A stretch of 64,000 nt of DNA from Rhodonellum psychrophilum GCM71 = DSM 17998 (lineage in GTDB: Bacteria > Bacteroidota > Bacteroidia > Cytophagales > Cyclobacteriaceae), in the NCBI RefSeq assembly GCF_000381545.1, contig NZ_KB906684.1:62001-126000 (forward strand). Reading direction: 5' to 3'. Under the pieces are notes generated by a model. The model ran no database searches and was not told the DNA's origin. It worked only from the letters and a program-made list of their open reading frames with translations. The stretch's first letter is position 1, and each line of letters starts with the position of its first letter. Positions 45,321-54,303 of this stretch are shown piece after piece. A program made the position numbers and the translations under genes.

Positions 45321-46383
45321 TAGACATATTGTTTTTATCATTCCATCTCTTCAACAGGGGGGATTGGAAAATTCAGTTAGTGTTTTGGTAAATCAATTAA
45401 CAAAGGATAATAACCATCGGATATCGATTATTTGTTTTTATAAAAATTCTGTTTTTTATAAAGTAGATAAGTCTGTTGAAATTATTCATCCTAATTTTCA
45501 CAGAAAAGGATTTTCTACTGTTCAATATTACCTCAAGTCCTTTTTTTTCATAAAAAATACATTAAAGGATATTAAACCAGATGTAGTCATTTCTTTTGGG
45601 GATTATATAAATGCCATTAGTATTTTGACTGCTAAAAGTCTTGGATTACCAGTTTATATTTCTGACAGATCAAGCCCAGGTAAGAACTTTCCCTTTTTCG
45701 TCAATCTGCTACGTAATATAGCTTATCCAAAAGCTAAGGGAGTAATTGCGCAAACACAAAGGGCTAAGGATCAAAAAGTCAAAATGGGGGTGAGAGAAGA
45801 TAAAATTAAAGTCATTCCTAACCCAGTGAGAAGAATATCAATTCTTAAAGAACCAAAGAGAAAAATAGTGCTATGTGTGGCAAGGCATTACAAAGTGAAA
45901 GGTATTGATAGATTATTTGAAGCATTTGCGAATACACACGAGAAAAGCTGGCAACTGGAAATTGCTGGCTCTGAGGGACCGGAAACAAAATATTTAAAGG
46001 AATTAGCTGAAAATTTAAATATTTCGGAACGTGTGACATTTTTAGGGGCAAGAAAAGATATTGATGCCATTTATTCTTATTCTGGAATTTTTGCACTCAC
46101 TTCCAGAAGTGAAGGATTTCCTAATGCATTAATTGAAGCCATGGCTCATGGCTTACCTTGTATTGCTTTCGATATTAATGCAGGGCCTGCTGATATTATT
46201 AAACATGAGGTTAACGGAATATTGGTTGAAGATGGAAATATAGGAGAACTAACATTGCAATTGAATTTGCTAATGGAAGATACAGCCCGACGTAATGAGT
46301 TAGGTAAAAGAGCTCTTAAAATTATGGATAGGCTTTCTCTGGAACGTATTTCTGAGGATTTTTTGGCTTTTATTAGTAGATAA
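45310..46383 (+). CDS. Family 4 glycosyltransferase (b)
   Basis: 357 residues, overlapping the previous transferase by 11 bp. VFIIPSLQQGGLENSVSVLV is a typical start for GT4 enzymes. The donor domain shows VARHYKVKGIDRL, LGARKDIDAIY and SRSEGFPNALIEAMAHGLPC, with the E-x7-E acidic pair. Similar enzymes add GalNAc in polysaccharide units. Sugar unknown. Confidence 0.92.
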   Translation: MKVNRHIVFIIPSLQQGGLENSVSVLVNQLTKDNNHRISIICFYKNSVFYKVDKSVEIIHPNFHRKGFSTVQYYLKSFFFIKNTLKDIKPDVVISFGDYINAISILTAKSLGLPVYISDRSSPGKNFPFFVNLLRNIAYPKAKGVIAQTQRAKDQKVKMGVREDKIKVIPNPVRRISILKEPKRKIVLCVARHYKVKGIDRLFEAFANTHEKSWQLEIAGSEGPETKYLKELAENLNISERVTFLGARKDIDAIYSYSGIFALTSRSEGFPNALIEAMAHGLPCIAFDINAGPADIIKHEVNGILVEDGNIGELTLQLNLLMEDTARRNELGKRALKIMDRLSLERISEDFLAFISR

Positions 46384-46393
46384 AATTTTGAAA

Positions 46394-47518
46394 ATGGGAT
46401 TAAAAAACACACTTACTAATTATTTCAAAAATATTCCAGGTTGGAAGTCTAATCGTAAGTTGCTTGCTTTTGCAGTAGATGATTATGGGAATATTCGCCT
46501 TTCAAGTGTAGAGGCTAAAGATCAACTCAAAGCTAAAGGGGTTTCTTTAAAAGGTCGTTTTAATAATTTTGATTCATTGGATACAAGGGAGGATTATGAA
46601 ATGCTATTTGCTGTTTTACAATCAGTAAAAGATAAAGATGGGAAATCAGCAGTTTTCACCACTTATGCTTTGCCTGCTAATGTTGACTTTTCGAAAACTC
46701 TCAGTGAAGATAAATTTGTCCATGAAAATTTAGACCTCACTTACTCAAGGTTGGAGGAGGTTAATCCAACAATTTGGAAAGGAACTTTTAAGCTTCTTCA
46801 AGAGGGCATTTCTTTGCGATTAATCAAGCCGCAGTTCCATGGTCGAGAGCATTTGAATGTTATGGCTTTCAATCGTCTTTTGAAAGATAAAAATCCCGAC
46901 TTAATGGACAATTTAGCGCTTAAATCTTTAGCGGGAATTCCCAATCATGAGGCACTTCCAAAGGTTAGGTTTAATGAGGCTTTTTCATTTTGGAACAAAA
47001 GCGATATTGATAATCATAAAGCAATCATCAAAGATGGATTGGATTGTTTTGAAACTGTATACGGTTATAAGTCAGCAACCTTTACTCCACCTGCTATGTT
47101 ACTGCACCCAGAACTATATAGCTATCTAGAGTCTTTGGGAATAAAAGCGATTGATAGACCAAGATCTCATTGGGTGCATCTTGGTGAGGGAAATTACCTA
47201 ATCGAAAAAAATAAGTTGGGTGTTCAAAAAGACCAAAATCATGTTACGGTCGTTCGAAATTGTATGTTTGAGCCGAATAGCAGAAACATAGATTGGGTTG
47301 ATTTTACTTTTGAGCAAATTAAAGCAGCTTTTTTCTGGGGTAAACCGGCTATTGTGAGTTCGCACCGCGTTAATTTTTGTGGGCTTATTGATCCTTCCAA
47401 TAGGCAAAAAGGATTGTCAGCTTTAAAAGCGCTTCTCATAAAAGTTGTCAAAGCTTATCCAGATGTAGAATTTGTAGGAATGGATGAACTTGTAGACATC
47501 ATAAATAATGGTAAATAG
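46394..47518 (+). CDS. CE4/NodB-like polysaccharide deacetylase, paralogue B
   Basis: 374 residues from the ATG at 46394 (a TTG lies 6 bp before). It shares with paralogue C the opening KNIPGWKSNRK. D29-D30 (FAVDDYGN) and H149/H153 (QFHGREH) are the candidate metal ligands, and SSHRVNF is the C-terminal motif. The ES before the Asp pair seen in A and C is replaced by AV. It overlaps the ATP-grasp gene after it by 11 bp, which ties the two functions together. No signal peptide. Confidence 0.7.
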   Translation: MGLKNTLTNYFKNIPGWKSNRKLLAFAVDDYGNIRLSSVEAKDQLKAKGVSLKGRFNNFDSLDTREDYEMLFAVLQSVKDKDGKSAVFTTYALPANVDFSKTLSEDKFVHENLDLTYSRLEEVNPTIWKGTFKLLQEGISLRLIKPQFHGREHLNVMAFNRLLKDKNPDLMDNLALKSLAGIPNHEALPKVRFNEAFSFWNKSDIDNHKAIIKDGLDCFETVYGYKSATFTPPAMLLHPELYSYLESLGIKAIDRPRSHWVHLGEGNYLIEKNKLGVQKDQNHVTVVRNCMFEPNSRNIDWVDFTFEQIKAAFFWGKPAIVSSHRVNFCGLIDPSNRQKGLSALKALLIKVVKAYPDVEFVGMDELVDIINNGK

Positions 47519-48509
47519 AATTTTATATTTGGGGTATTACCTCAAACAACTTGACAGAGAAAAGTTTTACAAATTTTTAAATTATGTAAATAAACAAACA
47601 GGTAAATCAATGCTCAAGGTTAAATGGGATGTATTAATTTCAGTTTTTCGATACAACATATCTCTTTTGGAATATTTCCAATTTCGTTTTTTTGAGAAAT
47701 CCCATAAAGAAAAGCTGTGTTGGGCTGGAACAGGCTTGATGTATGAGTATCAGCGAAAAAATAACCCGCCTAAAACACGTGGAATCTTGGACGATAAAAG
47801 GCAGTTTGCACTAGAATACAAGGAGTTTTTGGTGCATGGTGTAGAGGATCTCGCCAGTATGAAGAAAAATGAAAAAGGAATACACCTTCTGTTGATTAAT
47901 TCCTCTGGGAAGTTGGTTTTCAAATCTGCTGATGGTAAATGTGGCGCTCAAGTGGACATTGTCAACTGCAAGGACTTTACTCCGGAATTGGTATACAAGA
48001 GATTGCAATCTACTGAATATGATTTGGTGGAAGAATATATTATCCAGCATCCTGATCTACATGCCTTAAGTCCTTCAGCCGTGAATACGATTAGAATTTT
48101 TACTCAGTTGAATGAGAGTGATGAGGTAGAGATTCTTGGTTGCAGATTGCGGATATCTGTCAATTCTTCTGTTGACAATATGGCAGCGGGGAATCTTGCG
48201 GCACCTGTGGAAGAGTTTACAGGTCTAGTTACAGGACCTGGGGTATACAGTGACATCACCAAGATTGACGAAGAATTTCACCCAGTCACGGGAGTGAACA
48301 TAGTGGGCTTTCAGGTCCCTTTCTGGAAAGAGAGTATTGAAATGGTGAAGCGGGCGGCATTAAAGCATCCCCAGAATCGTTCTATCGGCTGGGATGTGGT
48401 GATTACGGCAAAAGGACCAGGATTGATTGAAGGGAACCACGACTGGTGCAAGTTATTGTGGCAGCTGCCGGTAAAGAAAGGCTTGAAATCTATTTTAGAA
48501 AAATATTGA
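47508..48509 (+). CDS. Sugar-transfer-associated ATP-grasp protein
   Basis: 333 residues. It matches the sugar-transfer-associated ATP-grasp domain, with RGILDDKRQFALEYKEF, GVEDL, LVEEYIIQHPDL, SPSAVNTIRIFT and the metal-binding end GWDVVITAKGPGLIEGN (E and N ligands). ATP-grasp enzymes form amide or ester bonds by way of an acyl-phosphate. Here it would join a small acid or amino acid to the glycan. It overlaps deacetylase-like gene B by 11 bp. Last gene of the packed operon. Confidence 0.85.
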   Translation: MVNRILYLGYYLKQLDREKFYKFLNYVNKQTGKSMLKVKWDVLISVFRYNISLLEYFQFRFFEKSHKEKLCWAGTGLMYEYQRKNNPPKTRGILDDKRQFALEYKEFLVHGVEDLASMKKNEKGIHLLLINSSGKLVFKSADGKCGAQVDIVNCKDFTPELVYKRLQSTEYDLVEEYIIQHPDLHALSPSAVNTIRIFTQLNESDEVEILGCRLRISVNSSVDNMAAGNLAAPVEEFTGLVTGPGVYSDITKIDEEFHPVTGVNIVGFQVPFWKESIEMVKRAALKHPQNRSIGWDVVITAKGPGLIEGNHDWCKLLWQLPVKKGLKSILEKY

Positions 48510-48889
48510 GCTTGGTATGGATAAAAAGATTATTTCCGTTTGGCCTAATCCTGATATTGTTTTACTTGGGACTTGAATCCAGTATAAAGTTTTTGAATAT
48601 CCGGTTTAAATCAACAGTAATCAGATAGAATGAGATTGTCATCATGGTTTTAAACCATTTCAATAGGCATTAAATTTTTCGTTTCTTTTGAAACAATATT
48701 TATTTTTTTTTTAAAAGAATGTAAATAATTTAATGAGTCAATTATTACCGGTCCTATCGCGATTGGTTTTTTTTGAATAATTTCCTTTTTCATAAAAAAA
48801 CCGACCTTATTTTTTACACATCATTTATTTAATAAAGCATATCATTTACACTATTCAATTTGTTAGATAATTTATTACTTAATTTAATC
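48510..48889. other. AT-rich gap separating two parts of the polysaccharide locus
   Basis: 380 bp, no gene or repeat copy seen. No clear terminator for the preceding operon. A promoter for the acetyltransferase gene is expected here. Confidence 0.45.
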
Positions 48890-49564
48890 ATGGATAAATT
48901 ATTTATTGTCGGGGCAGGTAGTGTTGGAGGGCATATTGCCTCCAATTGGGAAGGATACAGTAAAGGTCAAAAATTGTGGGGTTTTTTAGACGATGACTCC
49001 AGTAAGCATGGGAAGGAATTTTGCGGATATCCAGTTCTTGGTGGATTAGATTTCTTAAAAAATTATCCCGGATCAAAATTGATTATAGGAATTGCTTTTT
49101 CCCAAATAAAATCTAAAATTATCACAAGATTAAACAATATTGGCAATTTTATTTTTCCTGCCATTATTTCAAAAAATGCTTGGATTTCCAATGGTGTAAA
49201 CATTGCAGAGGGTACGATCATATATCCTGGGACCGCTGTTAACTATGGATGTGAGATCGGTTCTTTTGTTGTAATCAATATGAATTGTGCTCTGGGTCAT
49301 GATGTTATCATTGGCGATTATACCAGTTTAGCACCTGGAGTAAATCTTGGAGGGCACACGAATATTGGTATTGGAGTAGAAATGGGAATCGGTACCTCAA
49401 CCAAACAAACCATTAGAATTGAGGATTTTGCAATTGTGGGTGGTCAAGCAATGGTGATTGAAGATATTCCCGCCTATTCAAAATCTGCTGGTGTTCCTGC
49501 AAAATTATTACTGCGGCATGAAATAAAAAAAATATATCCAAATTTAAAATACAATACCTTTTAA
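48890..49564 (+). CDS. pglD: PglD-like sugar acetyltransferase
   Basis: 224 residues from the ATG at 48890; an upstream in-frame start at 48860 adds ten residues. Rossmann-like N-terminus (LFIVGAGSVGGHIASNW) followed by left-handed beta-helix repeats (NGVNIAEGTIIYPGTAVN, IGSFVVINMNCALGHDVIIG). The catalytic His is in the ALGHDV turn. PglD acetylates the 4-amino group of UDP-4-amino-sugars to UDP-diNAcBac. PglC follows 300 bp later, supporting this, but the aminotransferase partner is decayed at 27373. LegC might supply the amine instead. Confidence 0.75.
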   Translation: MDKLFIVGAGSVGGHIASNWEGYSKGQKLWGFLDDDSSKHGKEFCGYPVLGGLDFLKNYPGSKLIIGIAFSQIKSKIITRLNNIGNFIFPAIISKNAWISNGVNIAEGTIIYPGTAVNYGCEIGSFVVINMNCALGHDVIIGDYTSLAPGVNLGGHTNIGIGVEMGIGTSTKQTIRIEDFAIVGGQAMVIEDIPAYSKSAGVPAKLLLRHEIKKIYPNLKYNTF

Positions 49565-49864
49565 TTTTTTTTCCCTACATGTAGGTATTGAAAATAGGTT
49601 TCCATGTTTTGGTATCAGTAATCATCATCATAATGTTACTTAGTTGTATGATAGTACATTTATTTTTTTAGATTGATGATACAAAGTTTAGAATACTTAA
49701 AAAGAGGTGGAAAAAATAATTTACTTTTTATAAATCGGTTCATATTGTCTTAATTTGTAAGATAAATGTTATTGCCAGAATCAGTATGTTTATCATTTTT
49801 TTTAGGTTTTGGTATTTATCAAAATTTCAGGGTATATAGAATCTAAAGAAATAGAATATTTATA
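49565..49864. other. Intergenic gap between PglD- and PglC-like genes
   Basis: 300 bp, AT-rich. A 12-bp palindrome CCTACATGTAGG at 49574-49585 is the only notable element; it has no T-tract on its right and could be an operator. Confidence 0.4.
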
Positions 49865-50470
49865 ATGTATAAGAATTATTTAAAAAGACCCTTAGATATA
49901 ATATTGGCTTTGCTGGTATTGATATTGTCCTGCCCTTTTTTTTTACTCACTTGGGGTGTATTGTTGATACAGAATAGGGGGAAGGCTTTTTTCTTTCAGG
50001 AACGACCGGGAAAAGACCAGCAACCATTTCACATCATCAAGTTCAAGTCCATGAATGACAAAAAAGGCGATGATGGTAACTTGCTTCCCGATATAGAGCG
50101 AACGACTCTTTTTGGGAAGTATGTAAGGAAATTTTCTTTGGACGAACTGCCACAATTGATCAATGTCCTGAAGGGGGATATGAGCCTTATTGGTCCTCGT
50201 CCCTTACTTTTTAAATACCTTCCTTTATACAATCAAAAGCAATATAGGAGGCATCAGGTCAGGCCTGGAATTACCGGTTGGGCCCAAATAAATGGGCGAA
50301 ACAGTATCTCCTGGACCAAAAAATTTGAATTGGATATTGTGTATGTAGATAAACTGAGTTTTAGTCTGGATTTCAAGATTTTCTGGTTGACGATTTTGAA
50401 AATCATACAGAGGGAAGGGGTCAATCAATCTGATGCCCGGCCAATGGAGCCTTTTAATGGGGTGAATTAG
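49865..50470 (+). CDS. pglC: PglC-like initiating phosphoglycosyl transferase
   Basis: 201 residues, the small monotopic type. One re-entrant membrane helix (LDIILALLVLILSCPFFLLT), then FFFQERPGK, IIKFKSM, the catalytic D-E pair in SLDELPQL, GDMSLIGPRPL and VRPGITGWAQINGRN. It moves a phospho-sugar (diNAcBac-like) from UDP to undecaprenyl phosphate, the first step of repeat-unit assembly. Length agrees with PglC. No other initiating transferase is in the locus. Confidence 0.93.
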   Translation: MYKNYLKRPLDIILALLVLILSCPFFLLTWGVLLIQNRGKAFFFQERPGKDQQPFHIIKFKSMNDKKGDDGNLLPDIERTTLFGKYVRKFSLDELPQLINVLKGDMSLIGPRPLLFKYLPLYNQKQYRRHQVRPGITGWAQINGRNSISWTKKFELDIVYVDKLSFSLDFKIFWLTILKIIQREGVNQSDARPMEPFNGVN

Positions 50471-50480
50471 GTTGAAGAGA

Positions 50481-50562
50481 GCACGCAGATTGGGCGGATG
50501 GTCGGTGATATAAAAAACAAAAAAAATCCTTTTTAATCTGTTTAATCCGCGTCATCTGCGTT
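50481..50562. repeat. Hairpin repeat with ATCCGCGTCATCTGCG arm
   Basis: CACGCAGATTGGGCGGAT at 50482-50499 pairs imperfectly with ATCCGCGTCATCTGCGTTC at 50545-50563. The arm sequence is of a type often seen between genes in Bacteroidota. It is unrelated to the AACCCG repeat family. It lies between PglC and the ATP-grasp gene. Confidence 0.6.
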
Positions 50563-50605
50563 CCATCAAAAAATAAATGAAAGTCATTGATTCAATTCTT
50601 TTTAC

Positions 50606-51634
50606 TTGATCGCCATTCATAACAGTAAAAGCGGTTTTCATCCCGCCTGGATCGTTTACTGTCAGGAGCAGGGTATCCCATTTAAATTGGTGAATTGTTT
50701 GGACGATGATATCATCGAACAATTGAAGGGATTTGAGGCGCTGCTATGGCATCATTCCCATATGGTCCCCAAAGATTTGATTGCTGCCAAGACGATTTTA
50801 GCGGCTCTTTCACATCTGGGTTTTCCAGTTTTCCCCGATTATAGGACAAACTGGCATTTTGATGATAAATTAGCCCAAAAATATTTATTGGAGTCATTGG
50901 AACTTCCTTTGGTCAAAACTTTTGTTTTTTATGACACTGAGCACGCTTTATCTTGGGCGAAGGGGACAAATTTTCCAATGGTACATAAACTAAAAACAGG
51001 CTCAGGATCCAAGCATGTACAATTGGTCGTGAATTATAATGAAGCCAGAAAGATTATCCTCAAAGCTTTTGGAAAAGGCTTTTCAAATTATTCACCCTAT
51101 AACAGCCTGAAGGAAAGAGTTTATCAATTTAAAAACGGCAAGGCTCATTGGATTAGTCTCGTGAAAGGGCTGTTGCGGTTTGTCCACTATCCTGAGTACG
51201 CCACTGTTCAAGGGAAGGAAAGGGGCTATGTTTTATTTCAGGAATTTGTCCCCAATAATCCTTCTGATATCCGGGTGATTGTGATCGGCAACAAGGCCTT
51301 TGCCATTACCCGATGGGTAAGAAAAGACGATTTTAGGGCTTCAGGTTCGGGTCATTTTTCTCATGACCCTGATATGATTCCCTTATCGTGTGTGGAATCA
51401 GCCTTTAAAGCCAATCAAAAGCTAAAAGGTCAGTGTTTCGCCTTTGATTTTGTAATTGATCAGCAACAAAATCCGAGAATCATTGAAGTTAGCTATGGAT
51501 TTTCACCGGAAGTATTCAGGCTTTGTCCGGGATATTGGGATAAAAACTTAATTTGGCATGACGGTAGGTTTATCCCCGAGCACTGGATGATCGAGATTTT
51601 ATTGAAAAAAGTTGGTGTAGACAAGCCTTTTTAA
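50606..51634 (+). CDS. RimK-like ATP-grasp ligase
   Basis: 342 residues from a TTG at 50606. ATP-grasp fold: DKLAQKYLLESLELPLVKTF, MVHKLKTGSGSKHVQLV (ATP-binding loop), YVLFQEFVPNNPSDIRVIVI and FAFDFVIDQQQNPRIIEVSY, with Asp and Glu metal ligands. These enzymes join an amino acid or acid to an amine. It lies 147 bp before deacetylase-like gene C. It differs in sequence from the ATP-grasp at 47508. Product unknown. Confidence 0.82.
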   Translation: MIAIHNSKSGFHPAWIVYCQEQGIPFKLVNCLDDDIIEQLKGFEALLWHHSHMVPKDLIAAKTILAALSHLGFPVFPDYRTNWHFDDKLAQKYLLESLELPLVKTFVFYDTEHALSWAKGTNFPMVHKLKTGSGSKHVQLVVNYNEARKIILKAFGKGFSNYSPYNSLKERVYQFKNGKAHWISLVKGLLRFVHYPEYATVQGKERGYVLFQEFVPNNPSDIRVIVIGNKAFAITRWVRKDDFRASGSGHFSHDPDMIPLSCVESAFKANQKLKGQCFAFDFVIDQQQNPRIIEVSYGFSPEVFRLCPGYWDKNLIWHDGRFIPEHWMIEILLKKVGVDKPF

Positions 51635-51781
51635 ATCAAAGTTAAACAATAATATTTTCAAGAAATATATTTTAGAACCGATAAATTTTGGTGTTTTTTT
51701 TCCTAAGGGAGTAGGAAAACAAGGTTAATATCCATTAAAATGATTACACTGAGGTCTTTCTAAATTTAATAAAACTATTTG

Positions 51782-52888
51782 ATGAGTAGCCTATTTCGCC
51801 TAATAAAAAATAATTTGATTAATGTTCCTGGCTGGAGGACTCATAAAAAAGTAGTGGTTTTTGAGAGCGATGATTGGGGGATGCAGCGAATGGCGTCAAA
51901 GGCATCTTTTAACCGCCTGGAAAAAAAGGGTTATAATGTCCATCACTCTGTCTTTGATCGCTTTGATTCGCTTGAGTCCAATGAGGATTTGCGCATGCTT
52001 TTGGAACTGCTTTCAGTTTATAAAGACAGTAGAGGAAAGCCGGCTAAGTTTACCATGAACATGATCATGGGCAATCCCGACTTTGATAGAATAAAAGATG
52101 CAGGATATAAGAAATATTATTTTGAACCTTTTTATCAGACCTTAGAAAGATTTTCTAACAAGAATCAAGTGGTAGCGCTATATGGAGAAGGGGTGGCAGC
52201 AGGATGTTTCAGGATGCAGTTTCATGGAAGGGAACATGTGCACATTAACCGATGGCTGGCTCGGCTAAGAGCTGCTGATCCTATATATCTGGACGCCTTT
52301 GACGAAGGGATGTATGCTTTGGAGAGTGGGTATTTGGACGCAATGGCGATGTATGAAAAAGCAGACATCCCAATGGTAAGAGATAGCATTGCAGAGGGAA
52401 TGTCGCTTTTTGAACAAATCTGGGGGTTTAAGTCTGATTCGATAATTGCTCCTTGTTATACCTGGGGTGCTGCTGTAGAGAAAGTATGGGCAGCAAATGA
52501 GGTTAAATTTATCCAAGGTGGACGGGCCCAGAAGAGGTCTATTATTGGGCAAAAGCAAACTCAGATCAAGCGGCATTACATAGGAGAAAAATCTTTAAAT
52601 GGAATGAGTTATATGATCAGAAATGTTAGTTTTGAGCCTGTGACTGCACCTCATCGGGATTGGGTTCATACGGCCCTTGCTGAGGTTTCCACAGCTTTTC
52701 GTTGGGGAAAACCAGCTGTTATATCCACTCATCGGCTGAATTATATTGGGTCTTTGGAACCTGAGAACAGAAAAAAAAACTTGCAGGTGCTAGGGGAATT
52801 TTTGGATAAATTGATCAGTCTATATCCAGATATTGAGTTTCTAAGTAGCGATGAATTGGGATGGATGATCTCTTCTGAAAGGGGATGA
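51782..52888 (+). CDS. CE4/NodB-like polysaccharide deacetylase, paralogue C
   Basis: 368 residues from the ATG at 51782. FESDDWGM (D30-D31), QFHGREH (H148, H152), IIAPCYTWG and STHRLNY match the motifs of paralogue A, and INVPGWRTHKK matches paralogue B. No signal peptide. It sits between an ATP-grasp gene and a glycosyltransferase. The presence of three such genes in one locus suggests action on three different sugars or positions. Deacetylase activity is inferred. Confidence 0.7.
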   Translation: MSSLFRLIKNNLINVPGWRTHKKVVVFESDDWGMQRMASKASFNRLEKKGYNVHHSVFDRFDSLESNEDLRMLLELLSVYKDSRGKPAKFTMNMIMGNPDFDRIKDAGYKKYYFEPFYQTLERFSNKNQVVALYGEGVAAGCFRMQFHGREHVHINRWLARLRAADPIYLDAFDEGMYALESGYLDAMAMYEKADIPMVRDSIAEGMSLFEQIWGFKSDSIIAPCYTWGAAVEKVWAANEVKFIQGGRAQKRSIIGQKQTQIKRHYIGEKSLNGMSYMIRNVSFEPVTAPHRDWVHTALAEVSTAFRWGKPAVISTHRLNYIGSLEPENRKKNLQVLGEFLDKLISLYPDIEFLSSDELGWMISSERG

Positions 52889-52922
52889 AATAGATGTTTT
52901 TGATTAAATAAATTCACGAACC

Positions 52923-53855
52923 TTGCTTTTAAAAATTTACTATTTCATTCACAAGCTGTATAAAATTTTTCCTGTTAACTCTATTTACATTAAGTTTAAA
53001 GTACGAGAGGTTTTTGGATGGGTAATGACACGTTTGGTTATGTCGGCTTTGATGCCCGTGCACAGGGAATATTTTGGAGAGGATCAGGAAGACTATATCA
53101 TTTCACTGACCTCCTATGGTAAGAGAGTCTATGAAACCCCCAAAACAATACTTTCTTTAAAAAACCAACATAAGTCAACTGTCAAAATCATATTATGGCT
53201 GGGAAAAGAGGAGTGGAATGTGGGGAATATACCCGTCACATTAGCCGTTTTGGTAGATGAAAGATTTGAAATCCGATATGTGGAAGATTTGGGATCCCAT
53301 AAAAAATATTTTTTTTCTATGAAGGAATTTCCAAATAAACACATCATTATTTGTGATGATGATTATATATATCCTCCTTTATTTATCACATTGTTGATTG
53401 AATCCCACCAGAAGTTTCCGGATGTAGTTCATTGTCACAGTGCAAGAAGAATCAAATACACATCTGCGGGTGATTTTCTTCCTTATAAAAAATGGACTTT
53501 TTCAAAGCCAGATGCGCAAAGGTTTGATTACAAGTTACTTCCCTTAGGTGGTGGGGGAGTATTGTTCCCAAGAAGCATATTTTCAGAATTTGACTTGCAT
53601 CAAATCAGGCATTTGATTGATGAATTCAAAACAACAGATGACCTTTTGCTTTTTGCCCTATTGTTAGCAAAGGGAAAAAAAGTACATCAAGTAGATTATA
53701 TCAATAAGCTGTTTATCCCTTCCTATCCCCAAAATAAGTATTTGTATTTGGCTAAAATCAATGTGCCCTATCAGAACGATGTGAATTGGGCGAAATTAAA
53801 TGAGAAGTTCAACCTTGCCCAATATTTTTTACAAGAGAGGGTTGTTGGGATTTAA
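52923..53855 (+). CDS. Glycosyltransferase with DDD metal site
   Basis: 310 residues from a TTG at 52923; a later start is possible. EDYIISLTSYGKRVYETPKT is a common start of a GT-A-like family found in capsule loci. The metal site is IICDDDYIYP near residue 143, with LLPLGGGGVLFP and FKTTDDLLLF as the acceptor-side signature. It follows deacetylase-like gene C by 34 bp. It is the last gene of the polysaccharide locus. Sugar unknown. Confidence 0.82.
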   Translation: MLLKIYYFIHKLYKIFPVNSIYIKFKVREVFGWVMTRLVMSALMPVHREYFGEDQEDYIISLTSYGKRVYETPKTILSLKNQHKSTVKIILWLGKEEWNVGNIPVTLAVLVDERFEIRYVEDLGSHKKYFFSMKEFPNKHIIICDDDYIYPPLFITLLIESHQKFPDVVHCHSARRIKYTSAGDFLPYKKWTFSKPDAQRFDYKLLPLGGGGVLFPRSIFSEFDLHQIRHLIDEFKTTDDLLLFALLLAKGKKVHQVDYINKLFIPSYPQNKYLYLAKINVPYQNDVNWAKLNEKFNLAQYFLQERVVGI

Positions 53856-53866
53856 TCCTGGTATTT

Positions 53867-54032
53867 AACCCGAAAAGTAGGTTTTGCAATAGGTGTTGAA
53901 ACTGCAAGAAAATCAAACCATTTGGAGAATAAGGCATTGTACCAAAACGGTGAAGTCATAAACCGTCGACAACCGACTGATTTTGAAGTATTTTTAGTTT
54001 GGAACGGGATTGGAAATGCATAAAACGGGTTT
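53867..54032 (+). repeat. Dispersed inverted-end repeat, copy 11
   Basis: Left end AACCCGAAAAGTAGGTTTTG; core TTGAAACTGCAAGAAAATC; right end GGAAATGCATAAAACGGGTT. It starts 12 bp after the last gene of the polysaccharide locus. Confidence 0.9.
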
Positions 54033-54303
54033 CAGTAAAAAAAAGCGCTGCGCGTCATTGTTTAAAAAATCACATTGGAATGAAAGTTTCATGCAAAGGA
54101 TAGGCATAAAAGAAAGGCAAAGTGTGGCTTAGTGAAAAAGTGTTGGGAATTACAGTATAAAGTATGAAACTGATCTTGTAGTATTTCCTGAAAATCCACT
54201 TAATTAACAAATAAATACCATACGTATATTAAGTACTAATTGCCTGGAAATGGTTTGATTTTTTTTATGGTTTTTTGCATTCAGAAATAAAAAAATTAAA
54301 AAT

